A stretch of 64,000 nt of DNA, taken from assembly GCF_009708175.1 (NCBI RefSeq), contig NZ_WMBB01000004.1:124001-188000 (forward strand), given 5' to 3'. Numbering within the stretch: the first letter of the stretch is position 1; every line of letters starts with the position of its first letter. Source of the DNA: Nocardia aurantiaca. Its GTDB lineage: Bacteria > Actinomycetota > Actinomycetes > Mycobacteriales > Mycobacteriaceae. Positions 54,366 through 63,516 of this stretch are shown here, in pieces. The translations under genes were made by a program, and so were the position numbers. The notes beneath the pieces are model-generated. The model was not told the origin of the DNA. It searched no databases and saw only the letters and a program-made list of their open reading frames with translations.

Positions 54366-54459
54366 GGAGCGAAGCGGAGGAGCGAGAAGGGAAGAACCGA
54401 GGTTCCGGCTCCTACAGCCCCGCGCCTCGAGCCGCGAACAGCCCGGAGCGAAGCGGAGG
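54366..54459. repeat. Two copies of a 15-bp purine-rich repeat before fbiD
   Basis: GGAGCGAAGCGGAGG occurs at 54366-54380 and 54445-54459. The second copy provides the GGAGG ribosome binding site of fbiD (GTG 54465). Related purine-rich sequence (CGAAGCGGA at 48166-48174) forms the N-terminal codons of the GNAT gene. This looks like a dispersed short repeat family of this genome. Confidence 0.7.
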
Positions 54460-54464
54460 GCACA

Positions 54465-55163
54465 GTGAAGGCAGTGCACGCGGTCATCGCGGTGAAGAGT
54501 CTCGGACTCGCCAAGAGCAGGCTGTCCGAAGGGCTGCCCGCGAAGCATCGGCCTCGGCTGGTCCTGGCCATGCTCTCGGATACGGTGACCGCGACGGTGT
54601 CGACGCCCGCGGTGGCCTCGGTGACCGTGGTGACGCCCGATCCGGTGGTCGCCGAACTGGTCCGCGACCTGGGTGCCGTCGTCCATCCCGAGCCCGAGGC
54701 CGACCCCGCGCACACCAGCGGACTGAACGCCGCCCTGGCCGCGGGCGCGGCCGCGGTTCGGCACGCGCACGGACCGGTCGATCTGCTTGCCCTGCAGGCG
54801 GATCTGCCCGCGCTGCGCCCGGCCGAACTCTGCGACATGCTGACGAGCACCGGGCACCACCGCTCGGTGGTCGCCGATCACGAGGGCAGCGGCACCGTCG
54901 CCCTGCTGGTGCGCGGCGGATCCGCCGCGCTGAACCCGCTTTTCGGTCCGGACTCCGCCCGCCGCCACATCGCCGACGGCGCGGTGGAACTCCTGGGCGA
55001 CTGGCCCGGCCTGCGGCAGGACGTCGACACCGCCGCCGACCTCGAGCGCGCCGCCGCGCTCGGGGTCGGGAAGGCCACCGGCGTGCTACTGCGTGAAATC
55101 GGCGTGTCGCAGGCGTGTCAGGGAACCGAAGATCTGCGCCGAGCCGGGTCCTCACTGTGCTGA
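54465..55163 (+). CDS. fbiD: Phosphoenolpyruvate/2-phospho-L-lactate guanylyltransferase
   Basis: FbiD (CofC type) activates phosphoenolpyruvate (in mycobacteria) or 2-phospholactate with GTP for coenzyme F420 synthesis. The 232-residue protein begins MKAVHAVIAVKSLGLAKSRL, the nucleotide-binding start, with VVTPDPVVAELVRDLGA, LNAALAAGAAAVR, LLALQADLPALRPAEL and DHEGSGTVALLVR. GTG 54465 follows GGAGG. The gene lies between gpsA and ppk, as Rv2983 does. Confidence 0.92.
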   Translation: MKAVHAVIAVKSLGLAKSRLSEGLPAKHRPRLVLAMLSDTVTATVSTPAVASVTVVTPDPVVAELVRDLGAVVHPEPEADPAHTSGLNAALAAGAAAVRHAHGPVDLLALQADLPALRPAELCDMLTSTGHHRSVVADHEGSGTVALLVRGGSAALNPLFGPDSARRHIADGAVELLGDWPGLRQDVDTAADLERAAALGVGKATGVLLREIGVSQACQGTEDLRRAGSSLC

Positions 55164-55231
55164 CGCGGCGTGATCTGCGCTGCAATGGCAGGTGTCAGTT
55201 CGGCACCCCACCCGCGACATAAGGAATGATC

Positions 55232-57442
55232 GTGAGAGTGAGCGACACGGATACCGTCAAGCAATCGCCGCAACTACCGGCGGCACCGCCCGCGGCAACC
55301 CCACCGCCCACCGCCATAGCCCCGCTTCCGGCGGACCGGTACGTCAACCGGGAACTCAGCTGGCTGGATTTCAACGCCCGTGTTCTGGCGCTGGCCGAGG
55401 ACCATTCCCAGCCGCTGCTCGAACGCGCCAAATTCCTCGCCATTTTCGCGTCGAATCTGGATGAGTTCTACATGGTGCGGGTGGCCGGCCTGAAGCGCCG
55501 CGCGGAAACCGGATTGTCGGTGCGGTCCGCGGACGGGCTCTCCCCCACCGAACAGCTCGAGCTGATCGCCGTGCGCACCCAGGAGATCGGTGAGCGGCAC
55601 GCCCGCGTCTTCCTGGACCAGGTGTTGCCCGCGCTGACCGCCGAGGGCATCGCCATCATCCGCTGGGCCGATCTGGAGGACAGCGAGAAGCAGCGCCTGT
55701 CCGGATATTTCCAGGATCAGGTCTTCCCGGTGCTGACCCCGCTGGCGGTCGACCCGGCCCACCCGTTCCCCTACATCAGCGGCCTGAGCCTGAATCTCGC
55801 CGTGACGGTGAAGGATTCGGTCACCGGCGGCGAGCACTTCGCGCGCGTCAAGGTCCCCGACAATGTGGACCGCTTCGTCCGGGTCCGTCGGCTCGCGGGC
55901 GGCGGCACCCCGGCCCGTGACGGCGCCGGCCGTGATTCCGCTGCGGCACAAGGCCCGTCCATGGCCGCCTTCCTCCCCATGGAGGAGCTGATCGCCGCTC
56001 ACCTGGATCAGCTGTTCCCGGGAATGGAAGTGGTGGAACAGCATTCGTTCCGCATCACCCGCAATGCCGACCTGGAGGTCGAGGAGGACCGCGACGAGGA
56101 TCTGCTGCAGGCCCTGGAGCGCGAACTCGCCCGCCGCCGCTTCGGATCCCCGGTGCGCCTGGAAGTCTCCGACGACATGACCGAGCACATGCTCGATCTG
56201 CTGCTGCGTGAACTCGACGTGGACCCGGCCGACGTCATCCAGGTGCCCGGCCTGCTCGACCTGTCCTGCCTGTGGCAGGTCTACGGCGTCGACCGCCCCA
56301 ACCTCAAGGACGCCCCCTACATCCCGGCCACCCCGCCGGCGTTCGGCGAACGTGAAACGCCCCGAAACGTTTTCGCCGCCCTGCGCGAGGGCGACGTGCT
56401 GGTGCACCATCCGTACGACTCCTTCTCCACCAGCGTGCAGCGGTTCATCGAACAAGCCGCCGCCGACCCGCAGGTGCTCGCCATCAAGCAGACCCTGTAC
56501 CGCACCTCCGGTGATTCCCCCATCGTCAACGCGCTCATCGACGCCGCCGAGGCGGGCAAGCAGGTGGTCGCGCTGGTCGAGATCAAGGCCCGCTTCGACG
56601 AGCAGGCCAATATCAAGTGGGCGCGGGCGCTGGAGCAGGCGGGCGTGCACGTGGTCTACGGCCTGGTCGGCCTCAAGACGCACTGCAAGACCTGCCTGGT
56701 GGTGCGGCGCGAGGGCGCCACCATCCGTCGCTACTGCCACATAGGCACCGGCAATTACAACCCGAAGACCGCACGCCTGTACGAGGACGTCGGATTGCTC
56801 ACGGCCGCACCGGAGATCGGCGCGGACCTCACCGATCTGTTCAACTCGCTGACCGGGTACTCGCGAAAGGCCAGCTACCGCAATCTGCTGGTGGCCCCGA
56901 CCGGGGTGCGCGCGGGCATCATCGAACGCATCGAGCGCGAGGTGGAGCTGGCCGCCCAGGGCGAACCGGCGCGAATCCGGCTGAAGGCCAACGCCATCGT
57001 CGACGAGCAGATCATCGATGCCCTCTACCGGGCCTCCCAGGCGGGGGTGCCGGTCGACATCGTGGTGCGCGGTATCTGCGGGCTGCGGCCGGGCGTGGAG
57101 GGCATGAGCGAGAACATCCGGGTGCGCTCGATTCTCGGCCGCTTCCTGGAACATTCGCGCGTGCTGCACTTCGGGGCGCAGAACGAGTACTGGATCGGCA
57201 GCGCCGACATGATGCACCGCAACCTGGACCGGCGCGTGGAAGTGCTGGCGCAGGTGAAGGATCCGAAGCTGACCGAGCAGCTGGGCCAGGTCTTCGACTC
57301 CGCCCTGAACCCGGCCACACGCTGCTGGGTCCTGCAGGCCGACGGCAGCTGGGCCGCCCAGCCCGGCCCCGATGTCCCGGGCGATCAGATCCGTGATCAC
57401 CAGGAGTACCTCATGCGGCTGCGACGTCCGGATCGCCAGTGA
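55232..57442 (+). CDS. ppk: Polyphosphate kinase 1
   Basis: PPK1 reversibly polymerises the gamma-phosphate of ATP into polyphosphate. The protein has about 736 residues: the N domain [20 protein letters not shown], the head domain, then the catalytic domains with [20 protein letters not shown], RHxxGTGNYNP-type [20 protein letters not shown] (His of the phospho-enzyme), and [25 protein letters not shown] lies six bases before GTG 55232; in-frame ATG 55226 sits too close to it. Its stop overlaps mutT1 by four bases. Confidence 0.96.
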   Translation: MRVSDTDTVKQSPQLPAAPPAATPPPTAIAPLPADRYVNRELSWLDFNARVLALAEDHSQPLLERAKFLAIFASNLDEFYMVRVAGLKRRAETGLSVRSADGLSPTEQLELIAVRTQEIGERHARVFLDQVLPALTAEGIAIIRWADLEDSEKQRLSGYFQDQVFPVLTPLAVDPAHPFPYISGLSLNLAVTVKDSVTGGEHFARVKVPDNVDRFVRVRRLAGGGTPARDGAGRDSAAAQGPSMAAFLPMEELIAAHLDQLFPGMEVVEQHSFRITRNADLEVEEDRDEDLLQALERELARRRFGSPVRLEVSDDMTEHMLDLLLRELDVDPADVIQVPGLLDLSCLWQVYGVDRPNLKDAPYIPATPPAFGERETPRNVFAALREGDVLVHHPYDSFSTSVQRFIEQAAADPQVLAIKQTLYRTSGDSPIVNALIDAAEAGKQVVALVEIKARFDEQANIKWARALEQAGVHVVYGLVGLKTHCKTCLVVRREGATIRRYCHIGTGNYNPKTARLYEDVGLLTAAPEIGADLTDLFNSLTGYSRKASYRNLLVAPTGVRAGIIERIEREVELAAQGEPARIRLKANAIVDEQIIDALYRASQAGVPVDIVVRGICGLRPGVEGMSENIRVRSILGRFLEHSRVLHFGAQNEYWIGSADMMHRNLDRRVEVLAQVKDPKLTEQLGQVFDSALNPATRCWVLQADGSWAAQPGPDVPGDQIRDHQEYLMRLRRPDRQ

Positions 57443-58398
57443 GCCCCGCTCACTCCGACCCCGCCGCCGATTTCGCAGACCCCCGCGTCGCCGCCAATAT
57501 CCTGGCGGCGGGCGCGGTGCTGTGGCGTCCGACGTCGGATGGCGCGCTCGAAATCGCCCTGGTGCACCGGCCCAAATTCGACGACTGGTCGCTGCCCAAG
57601 GGGAAATTGGATCCCGGTGAGACGCCGGTGATCACGGCCGTGCGCGAGGTGGCCGAGGAGACCGGCCTGAATTCGCGCCTCGGCCGGTATCTGGGCCACG
57701 TGACCTATCCGGTGACCGGGCACCGCAAACTCAAGCGGGTGGACTACTGGGCCGCCCGGGTCCTGGACGGGCAGTTCGAATCCAATTCGGAGGTCGACAA
57801 GCTGGACTGGCGCCGGCTCGACACCGTGATGGACGCCCTCTCCTATCCCATGGACCGCACCATCGTCCGCAACTTCCTGCGCCAGCCCGCCGAGACCGCC
57901 ACCCTGCTGGTGGTGCGGCACGCCAAGGCCGGCCGCCGTGATCGCTTCGGCGGTGACGACGATCTGCGCCCGCTCGAAAAGGCCGGTCGCGCACAGGCTC
58001 GCGCCCTGGTGCCGAATCTGCTCGCCTTCGGCGCTGCCGAAATCATCTCCGCCCCATCGGCCCGCTGTGTCCAAACCGTGACCCCGCTGGCGGAAAAACT
58101 GGGCGTGGACGTCGAACTGGAGCCGCTGTTCTCCGAATCCGGTTACGCGGCAGCACCCGACGCCGCCCGCAAATGCGCCCGCGACCTGGTCTCCGCCGAC
58201 ACCGTGCGGGTGATCTCCAGCCAGGGCAAGGTGATTCCGGATCTGCTCGAGTGGTGGGCCGCCGAGGACGGCATCGCCCTGCCACCGGCCCGCAACCGCA
58301 AGGGCAGCGTCTGGGTGCTGTCGTTCCACCACGGCCGCCTGATCGCGGCCGACCACCTCGACCGGATGCTGACCCCCAGCGAACTCCCCAAGCGCTGA
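57439..58398 (+). CDS. mutT1: NUDIX hydrolase fused to a histidine phosphatase (MutT1)
   Basis: This is a 319-residue two-domain protein. The NUDIX box is [23 protein letters not shown] (N-terminal half), and a histidine-phosphatase (RHG) domain starts at [20 protein letters not shown], with later [20 protein letters not shown]. This is the mycobacterial MutT1 layout, which degrades 8-oxo-dGTP to the monophosphate and also acts on diadenosine polyphosphates. The GTG start overlaps the ppk stop, so the two are co-translated. Confidence 0.93.
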   Translation: MSPAHSDPAADFADPRVAANILAAGAVLWRPTSDGALEIALVHRPKFDDWSLPKGKLDPGETPVITAVREVAEETGLNSRLGRYLGHVTYPVTGHRKLKRVDYWAARVLDGQFESNSEVDKLDWRRLDTVMDALSYPMDRTIVRNFLRQPAETATLLVVRHAKAGRRDRFGGDDDLRPLEKAGRAQARALVPNLLAFGAAEIISAPSARCVQTVTPLAEKLGVDVELEPLFSESGYAAAPDAARKCARDLVSADTVRVISSQGKVIPDLLEWWAAEDGIALPPARNRKGSVWVLSFHHGRLIAADHLDRMLTPSELPKR

Positions 58399-58560
58399 GG
58401 GTTCCCGGGTCCCCGACCGCGGGCAGCGCCGCCCGCCGAACCGCGGCACAGGCCACCGAGAACCCTTGGAACGTCGCCGTACCGACCCGTGTCCGGCTGA
58501 ATCGACCCGGCTCGTACACGATTCCATCCCCCCATCGAACCCCCCAAGGCCCCCCACATG

Positions 58561-58596
58561 TGCGAGACGGCCCGGCGGATGCCGGGCCGTCTCGCA
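58561..58596. terminator. 16-bp perfect hairpin between mutT1 and hupB
   Basis: TGCGAGACGGCCCGGC (58561-58576) pairs fully with GCCGGGCCGTCTCGCA (58581-58596) around GGAT, between two convergent genes, so it can stop transcription in both directions. No long T run is present. The rest of the 247-bp gap shows no gene. Confidence 0.8.
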
Positions 58597-58645
58597 TGTC
58601 GTCCTGCTCGAAAACCCCCGTCAGCGACGGGTTGTGGCCACGTGC

Positions 58646-59287
58646 CTACCGGCGAGCGGTGCGCTTGGCCGCTGTCTTCTTGGCGGGAGCCTTCTTGGCC
58701 GTCTTCTTGGCGGTGGCCTTCGCAGCGGTGACCTTCTTGGCGGCCGTGGTCTTCTTGGCGGCCGTGGTCTTCTTGGCGGCCGTGGCCTTCGCCGTGGTCT
58801 TCTTGGCGGCGGTCTTCGCCGGCGTCTTCTTCGCGGTGGCCTTCTTGGCCGGGGCCTTCGACGCCGCCTTCTTGGCGGTGGTCTTGGCCGGCGCCTTGGT
58901 GGCGACCTTCTTGGCCGCCTTCTTGGCGGTGGTCTTCTTGGCAGTCGTCTTGCCCGAAACCGGGGCCGCCACACCGCGCTTCACGGCCGGGCCGCTCGAA
59001 GCGATTTTCTGCTTGCCGGCGATGATCGCCTTGAACTGAGCGCCGGGGCGGAAGGCCGGCACCGAAGTCGGCTTCACCTTGACGGTTTCGCCGGTGCGCG
59101 GGTTCCGAGCAACCCGGGCGGCCCGCTTACGCTGTTCGAAGACGCCGAATCCGGTGATGGTGACACTCTGACCTTTGTTCACAGCACGCACGATCGTATC
59201 GACCATCTGCTCAACTGCAGCAGTAGCGGTGCGCCTGTCAGTACCCAACTTCTCGGTCAGAACATCGATCAGTTCCGCCTTGTTCAT
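58646..59287 (-). CDS. hupB: DNA-binding protein HU with Lys/Ala-rich tail
   Basis: This is a 213-residue nucleoid protein. The first 90 residues are a standard HU fold ([46 protein letters not shown]). The remaining 120 or so residues are a PAKK/TAKK-rich, histone-H1-like tail, as in mycobacterial HupB/Hlp. At DNA level the tail contains three tandem copies of an 18-mer (58734-58787). GGAGG lies six bases before the ATG. It should compact DNA and may be modified on Lys. Confidence 0.97.
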   Translation of the reverse strand: MNKAELIDVLTEKLGTDRRTATAAVEQMVDTIVRAVNKGQSVTITGFGVFEQRKRAARVARNPRTGETVKVKPTSVPAFRPGAQFKAIIAGKQKIASSGPAVKRGVAAPVSGKTTAKKTTAKKAAKKVATKAPAKTTAKKAASKAPAKKATAKKTPAKTAAKKTTAKATAAKKTTAAKKTTAAKKVTAAKATAKKTAKKAPAKKTAAKRTARR

Positions 59288-59363
59288 TGAATCCTCCGCA
59301 GACTAATGGCCCGTCGTCGGACCGACTAGGTACCACGGTAAACCCTTTCCGGGCAAGAGTCTA

Positions 59364-59396
59364 TGTGCCACGCGGAAATACATGACGCATGGCACA
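59364..59396. repeat. 7-bp inverted repeat between leuD and hupB
   Basis: TGTGCCA (59364-59370) and TGGCACA (59390-59396) flank 19 bp in the gap between leuD (3' end at 59444) and the hupB start (59287). It may be a weak terminator of leuCD or a hupB operator. Confidence 0.35.
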
Positions 59397-59443
59397 CGCT
59401 CAGCTACCTGGTTTGAGGGTGTTCAGCTAACGCTCATCAATGA

Positions 59444-60052
59444 TTACGTCCGCGAAATACGGGCCGGAATGGTAGCGGGTTTCCAAGTCGGCCTTGCGTT
59501 TTCGAACTGGCTGATCTGGTCGCTGTGCCGCAGAGTGAGGCCGATGTCGTCCAGCCCTTCCAGCAGCCGCCAGCGCGTGTAGTCGTCAATATCGAACGGC
59601 AGCACGACCGTTCCGGCCGACACGGTTCGCGCCTCGAGGTCCACCGCCAATTCCAAACCCGGCTGTTCCTCGAGCAACTTCCAGAGCAATTCCACATCGC
59701 TCTGCGCCATCCGAGCCGTCAGAAGGCCGTCCTTGCCGGCGTTCCCGCGGAAGATGTCAGCGAAGCGAGACGAGATCACCACCCGGAACCCGTAGTCCTT
59801 CAAGGCCCAAACAGCATGCTCACGTGAGGAGCCGGTACCAAAATCCGGACCAGCGACCAGCACACTACCCCGGTTGTAGGGCTCGGTGTTCAGAATGAAG
59901 TTCGGATCCGTCCGCCACGCCGCGAACAGGCCGTCCTCGAAACCCGTTCGGGTAACGCGCTTCAGATACACCGCCGGGATGATCTGGTCGGTGTCGACAT
60001 TGGATCGGCGCAGCGGAACGCCGATCCCCTTGTGGACCTTGAAGGCTTCCAT
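59444..60052 (-). CDS. leuD: 3-isopropylmalate dehydratase small subunit
   Basis: LeuD is the swivel subunit of isopropylmalate isomerase in leucine synthesis. The 202-residue protein has [52 protein letters not shown] and [24 protein letters not shown] is present upstream of ATG 60052. The gap to leuC is 59 bp, so they are probably one operon. Confidence 0.96.
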   Translation of the reverse strand: MEAFKVHKGIGVPLRRSNVDTDQIIPAVYLKRVTRTGFEDGLFAAWRTDPNFILNTEPYNRGSVLVAGPDFGTGSSREHAVWALKDYGFRVVISSRFADIFRGNAGKDGLLTARMAQSDVELLWKLLEEQPGLELAVDLEARTVSAGTVVLPFDIDDYTRWRLLEGLDDIGLTLRHSDQISQFENARPTWKPATIPARISRT

Positions 60053-60111
60053 CGTTGATTCTCCTGAGTCTGTGGGGGCAGCGGGCGTCTGGGCCCGCTA
60101 CCGGAGTGCGA

Positions 60112-61536
60112 TCAGTTCAGATCCGCCGGTGAGGACAGGGTTCCGCGCACCGCGGTGGCCGCGGCGACCAGCGGCGAGACCAGGTGCGTACGGCCACCCT
60201 TGCCCTGTCGCCCTTCGAAGTTCCGGTTCGAGGTGGAGGCGCAGCGCTGACCGGGGGAAAGCTGATCCGGGTTCATGCCCAGGCACATCGAGCACCCGGC
60301 CTGGCGCCATTCCGCGCCCGCCGCGGTGAAAATCTCGCCCAGACCCTCGTTTTCCGCCTGCAGCCGCACCCGCATCGAGCCGGGGACGATCAGCATGCGT
60401 ACACCGTCCGCGACCTTGCGGCCCTTCAGAACATCCGCCACCGCGCGCAAATCCTCGATCCGGCCATTGGTGCACGACCCCACGAAAACGGTGTCGACGG
60501 CGACATCCCGCAACGGGGTGCCCGGGGTCAGGTCCATGTACTGCAATGCCTTCTCGGCGGCCGCGCGCGCGTTCTCGTCGAAGATCTGCTCCGGATCCGG
60601 CACCGAGTCGCCCAGCGGCGCACCCTGTCCCGGGTTGGTGCCCCAGGTGACGAACGGGGTCAGCGATGCGGCGTCGATGTGCACCTCGGCGTCGAAAACC
60701 GCGCCCTCATCGGTCTTCAGCGCATTCCAGGCGGCCACGGCGGCATCCCAGTCCGCGCCCTGCGGCGCGTGCGGGCGGCCCTTCAGGAACTCGTAGGTGA
60801 TCTCGTCGGGGGCGACCATGCCCGCGCGGGCACCGGCCTCGATCGACATGTTGCACATGGTCATCCGGGCCTCCATGGACATGGAGCGCACCGCCTCGCC
60901 GCGGTACTCCAGCACATAGCCCTGGCCGCCGCCGGTGCCGATCTGCGCGATGACCGCCAGGATCACGTCCTTGGAGGTGACGCCCTCGGGCAGTCGGCCG
61001 TCGATATTGATGGCCATGGTCTTGAACGGGCGCAACGACAGAGTCTGCGTCGCCAGCACGTGTTCCACTTCGGACGTGCCGATACCCATGGCCAGCGCGC
61101 CGAACGCGCCGTGGGTGGAGGTGTGCGAATCACCGCACACCACCGTGGTTCCCGGCTGGGTCAGACCCAACTGCGGGCCCACCACGTGCACGATGCCCTG
61201 ATCGATATCGCCCATGGGGTGCAGGCGAATGCCGAATTCCTCGCAGTTCCTGCGCAGGGTCTCGACCTGCGTGCGGGAGATCGGATCGGCGATCGGCTTG
61301 TCGATGTCGACGGTCGGGACGTTGTGGTCCTCGGTGGCGATGGTGAGATCCGGGCGGCGCACCGGGCGGCCCGCGGCGCGGAGGCCGTCGAATGCCTGCG
61401 GACTGGTGACCTCGTGCACCAGGTGCAGGTCGATGTAGATGAGATCGGGCTGGCGATTCTCGCCCTCGCCTTCGCCGCGAACGACGACATGCTGGTCCCA
61501 GACCTTCTCCGCCAGGGTGCGTGGCCGGTCGGCCAT
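60112..61536 (-). CDS. leuC: 3-isopropylmalate dehydratase large subunit
   Basis: LeuC is the Fe-S (aconitase-type) catalytic subunit of isopropylmalate isomerase. The 474-residue protein starts [20 protein letters not shown] and has [20 protein letters not shown] (Cys/Ser-His), [20 protein letters not shown] (cluster Cys) and [20 protein letters not shown] (second and third cluster ligands). It is divergent from an IclR-type regulator gene 119 bp away. Confidence 0.97.
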   Translation of the reverse strand: MADRPRTLAEKVWDQHVVVRGEGEGENRQPDLIYIDLHLVHEVTSPQAFDGLRAAGRPVRRPDLTIATEDHNVPTVDIDKPIADPISRTQVETLRRNCEEFGIRLHPMGDIDQGIVHVVGPQLGLTQPGTTVVCGDSHTSTHGAFGALAMGIGTSEVEHVLATQTLSLRPFKTMAINIDGRLPEGVTSKDVILAVIAQIGTGGGQGYVLEYRGEAVRSMSMEARMTMCNMSIEAGARAGMVAPDEITYEFLKGRPHAPQGADWDAAVAAWNALKTDEGAVFDAEVHIDAASLTPFVTWGTNPGQGAPLGDSVPDPEQIFDENARAAAEKALQYMDLTPGTPLRDVAVDTVFVGSCTNGRIEDLRAVADVLKGRKVADGVRMLIVPGSMRVRLQAENEGLGEIFTAAGAEWRQAGCSMCLGMNPDQLSPGQRCASTSNRNFEGRQGKGGRTHLVSPLVAAATAVRGTLSSPADLN

Positions 61537-61602
61537 ATCTCCATCACCTCTCGATAGACATTCCCGCGCTCGAGTTGTTGACGCGGAGGCTTGCGTCCGG
61601 AC

Positions 61603-61649
61603 TTGGGAAGCGGCTGGTTTGCATTTCCCAACATGCGAGACGCTAATAT
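61603..61649 (+). promoter_or_regulatory. Operator-like dyad and -10 element between leuC and the IclR gene
   Basis: TTGGGAA (61603-61609) and TTCCCAA (61625-61631) form a dyad with a 15-bp spacer. TAATAT (61644-61649) is a good -10 hexamer on the plus strand, six bases before the IclR ATG at 61656, which implies a leaderless transcript. The dyad overlaps where polymerase would bind for either gene. Confidence 0.6.
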
Positions 61650-61655
61650 CGTTCT

Positions 61656-62357
61656 ATGAGACAGCATAGCGGTATCGGGGTTCTGGACAAAGCCATGGCC
61701 GTCCTGCACGCCGTAGCCGAGCAACCCTGCGGCCTCAACGAGCTCTGCGCCCGCACCGGCCTGCCCCGCGCCACCGCGCACCGCCTGGCGGTGGGCCTCG
61801 AGACGCATCGCATGCTGGCCCGCGACGGCCAGGGGCTGTGGCGGCCCGGCCCGGCCCTGTCGGAACTGGCGACAACCGCCAGCGACCCGCTCCTCGACGC
61901 CGCCGCCACCATCCTCCCGCGTCTGCGCGAGATCACCGGCGAGAGCGTGCAGCTCTACCGCCGTGACGGCAATGCCCGGGTCTGCGCGGCGGCCATGGAA
62001 CCGGCCGCGGGCCTACGCGACACCGTGCCCATCGGGGCGCGATTGCCACTCACCGCGGGCTCGGCCGCGAAAGTACTGCTGGCCTGGGCCGATCCGGAAC
62101 TGCAACGCGCGATCCTGCCCGAGGCCGTGTTCGGCGAGCGGGCGCTGGCCGAGGTGCGCCGGCGCGGCTGGGCGCAGAGCGCCGCCGAGCGCGCGGCCGG
62201 CGTGGCCAGCGTGTCCGCGCCCGTGCGCGACGCGGCCGGCGGCGTGATCGCGGCCGTCTCGGTATCCGGACCCATCGACCGCATGGGCCGCCGCCCGGGC
62301 GCACGCTGGGCCGCCGATCTGGTGGCCGCCGCCGACGCCCTCCACAAGCGCCTCTGA
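61656..62357 (+). CDS. IclR family regulator, likely controlling leuCD
   Basis: This is a 233-residue IclR-type regulator. The winged helix is GVLDKAMAVLHAVAEQPCGL then NELCARTGLPRATAHRLAVG, and the effector domain contains ESVQLYRRDGNARVCAAAME and RLPLTAGSAAKVLLAWADPE. The ATG has no ribosome binding site but lies six bases after a -10 hexamer. In mycobacteria and corynebacteria the divergent IclR-type neighbour of leuCD (Rv2989; LtbR in Corynebacterium) is linked to leucine and tryptophan control, so the same role is likely here. Confidence 0.9.
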   Translation: MRQHSGIGVLDKAMAVLHAVAEQPCGLNELCARTGLPRATAHRLAVGLETHRMLARDGQGLWRPGPALSELATTASDPLLDAAATILPRLREITGESVQLYRRDGNARVCAAAMEPAAGLRDTVPIGARLPLTAGSAAKVLLAWADPELQRAILPEAVFGERALAEVRRRGWAQSAAERAAGVASVSAPVRDAAGGVIAAVSVSGPIDRMGRRPGARWAADLVAAADALHKRL

Positions 62358-62576
62358 CGGACTTTGCGGCCCCGGGACAACCCCCGGGTGGCCACAGCCG
62401 TCACGACAGCCCCAGTGGCCGCTCAGCCTTCACCTGCGCCGGCGCGGCCCGCGATCGCGGCCCTCGCCGGAAGCCGGCGGGGGCTGTGCCGCTTTCAGGG
62501 CCGGACCGGATGTGGGCCACGTGGCAGTGAATGGCCACTGTGACCGCGCTCATACGCCGTAAATTACAGTCGGCCC

Positions 62577-63077
62577 ATGGGAGTTAATCAACGCGCGCAG
62601 ATCGTGATGTCCGACGAGGAGATCGCGGGATTCCTCGCACGCAGCAGGGTCGCCACCATGGCAACGCTCAGCGCCGAGGGCAGGCCGCACCTGGTCGCCA
62701 TGTGGTATGCCCTCATCGACGGCGAGATCTGGTTCGAGACCAAGGCGAAGGCCCAGAAGACGGTGAACCTGCGCCGCGACCCGCGCATCACCGTGATGGT
62801 CGAGGCCGGCGATACCTACGACCAGCTACGCGGCGTTTCCATCGAGGGCCGCGCCGAGGTGATCGATGATTCCGAGGCCCTGTTCAAGGTGGGGATCAGC
62901 GTCTGGGAGCGCTACACCGGGCCGTACAGCGATGAGGCCAAGCCGTTCGTGGAGGCCATGCTGCACAAGCGCGTGGCCGTGCGCGTGGTGCCCGAGCGCA
63001 CCCGCAGCTGGGATCACCGCAAACTCGGCCTGCCCGCCATGCCGCTGGGCGGCAGCACCGCCGGTCAGCACCCGTAG
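62577..63077 (+). CDS. PPOX-class F420-type split-barrel protein
   Basis: This is a 166-residue flavin/deazaflavin split-barrel protein: MSDEEIAGFLARSRVATMAT, RPHLVAMWYALIDGEIWFET KAKAQKTVNLRRDPRITVMV and VSIEGRAEVIDD. The KAQKTVNLRRDPRI segment is typical of PPOX-class F420-dependent proteins, and the position matches Rv2991. ATG 62577 is used; an in-frame ATG at 62607 is possible. The substrate is unknown. The cofactor pathway gene fbiD is 8 kb away. Confidence 0.87.
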   Translation: MGVNQRAQIVMSDEEIAGFLARSRVATMATLSAEGRPHLVAMWYALIDGEIWFETKAKAQKTVNLRRDPRITVMVEAGDTYDQLRGVSIEGRAEVIDDSEALFKVGISVWERYTGPYSDEAKPFVEAMLHKRVAVRVVPERTRSWDHRKLGLPAMPLGGSTAGQHP

Positions 63078-63102
63078 ACACCGCCGGTCAGCATCCGTAG
63101 GA

Positions 63103-63144
63103 AAAGCGAAGGTCCCCGGCCGATCGGCCGGGGACCTTCGCTTT
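63103..63144. terminator. 19-bp perfect bidirectional terminator
   Basis: AAAGCGAAGGTCCCCGGCC (63103-63121) pairs fully with GGCCGGGGACCTTCGCTTT (63126-63144) around GATC. The A/T-rich ends make it work in both directions, stopping the PPOX gene (plus) and the tRNA-Glu transcript (minus), which ends one base away. Confidence 0.88.
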
Positions 63145-63145
63145 G

Positions 63146-63218
63146 TAGTCCCGACGGGATTTGAACCCGCGCTACCGCCTTGAGAGGGCGGCGTCCTAGG
63201 CCGCTAGACGACGGGACC
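63146..63218 (-). tRNA. tRNA-Glu(CUC)
   Basis: On the minus strand the 73-nt sequence starts GGTCCCGTCGTCTAGCGGCC, has the anticodon loop CCTCTCA with anticodon CTC, the T-arm GGTTCAAATC and the matching acceptor strand ending CGGGACTA. The first acceptor pair is a G-U wobble. No CCA is encoded. It is transcribed in the same direction as gltX and tRNA-Gln. Confidence 0.96.
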
Positions 63219-63287
63219 AGGATGAGATTTCGGCGGTCTTTGCGGTCCACCGAAGCTTCTCGAATTCGAGAGCCGAGACTCTCGCAG

Positions 63288-63359
63288 CTGGGGTACCAGG
63301 ACTCGAACCTAGAATGGCTGAACCAGAATCAGCTGTGTTGCCAATTACACCATACCCCA
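63288..63359 (-). tRNA. tRNA-Gln(CUG)
   Basis: This is a 72-nt sequence on the minus strand: acceptor TGGGGTA/TACCCCA, D-arm TGGTGTAATTGGCAACAC, anticodon loop TTCTGGT with anticodon CTG, and T-arm GGTTCGAGTCC. It lies between gltX and tRNA-Glu, 69 bp from the latter. Confidence 0.96.
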
Positions 63360-63446
63360 TTGACCTGGGCTTTCAGGTTCCTCCCGGGGGAAGCTCCTGA
63401 CCGCTTTCCGGCCGAGAAGAAGATTAGCAGCATCCCCCCTGAGATA

Positions 63447-63477
63447 CACAAACCGGCTGGTCAGAGGCCGGTTTGTG
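63447..63477. terminator. Hairpin downstream of gltX
   Basis: CACAAACCGGC (63447-63457) and GCCGGTTTGTG (63467-63477) form an 11-bp stem with a 9-nt loop, 40 bp after the gltX stop and before the tRNA genes. No T run follows, so read-through into the tRNAs is possible. Confidence 0.6.
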
Positions 63478-63516
63478 CATCAATCGGACTATCTCGCGAC
63501 GATCGGCGCGACCACG

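Noticed and set aside
58734..58787. 18-bp repeats in hupB considered as an independent repeat element
   Set aside because: They encode the normal Lys/Ala-rich tail of HupB.
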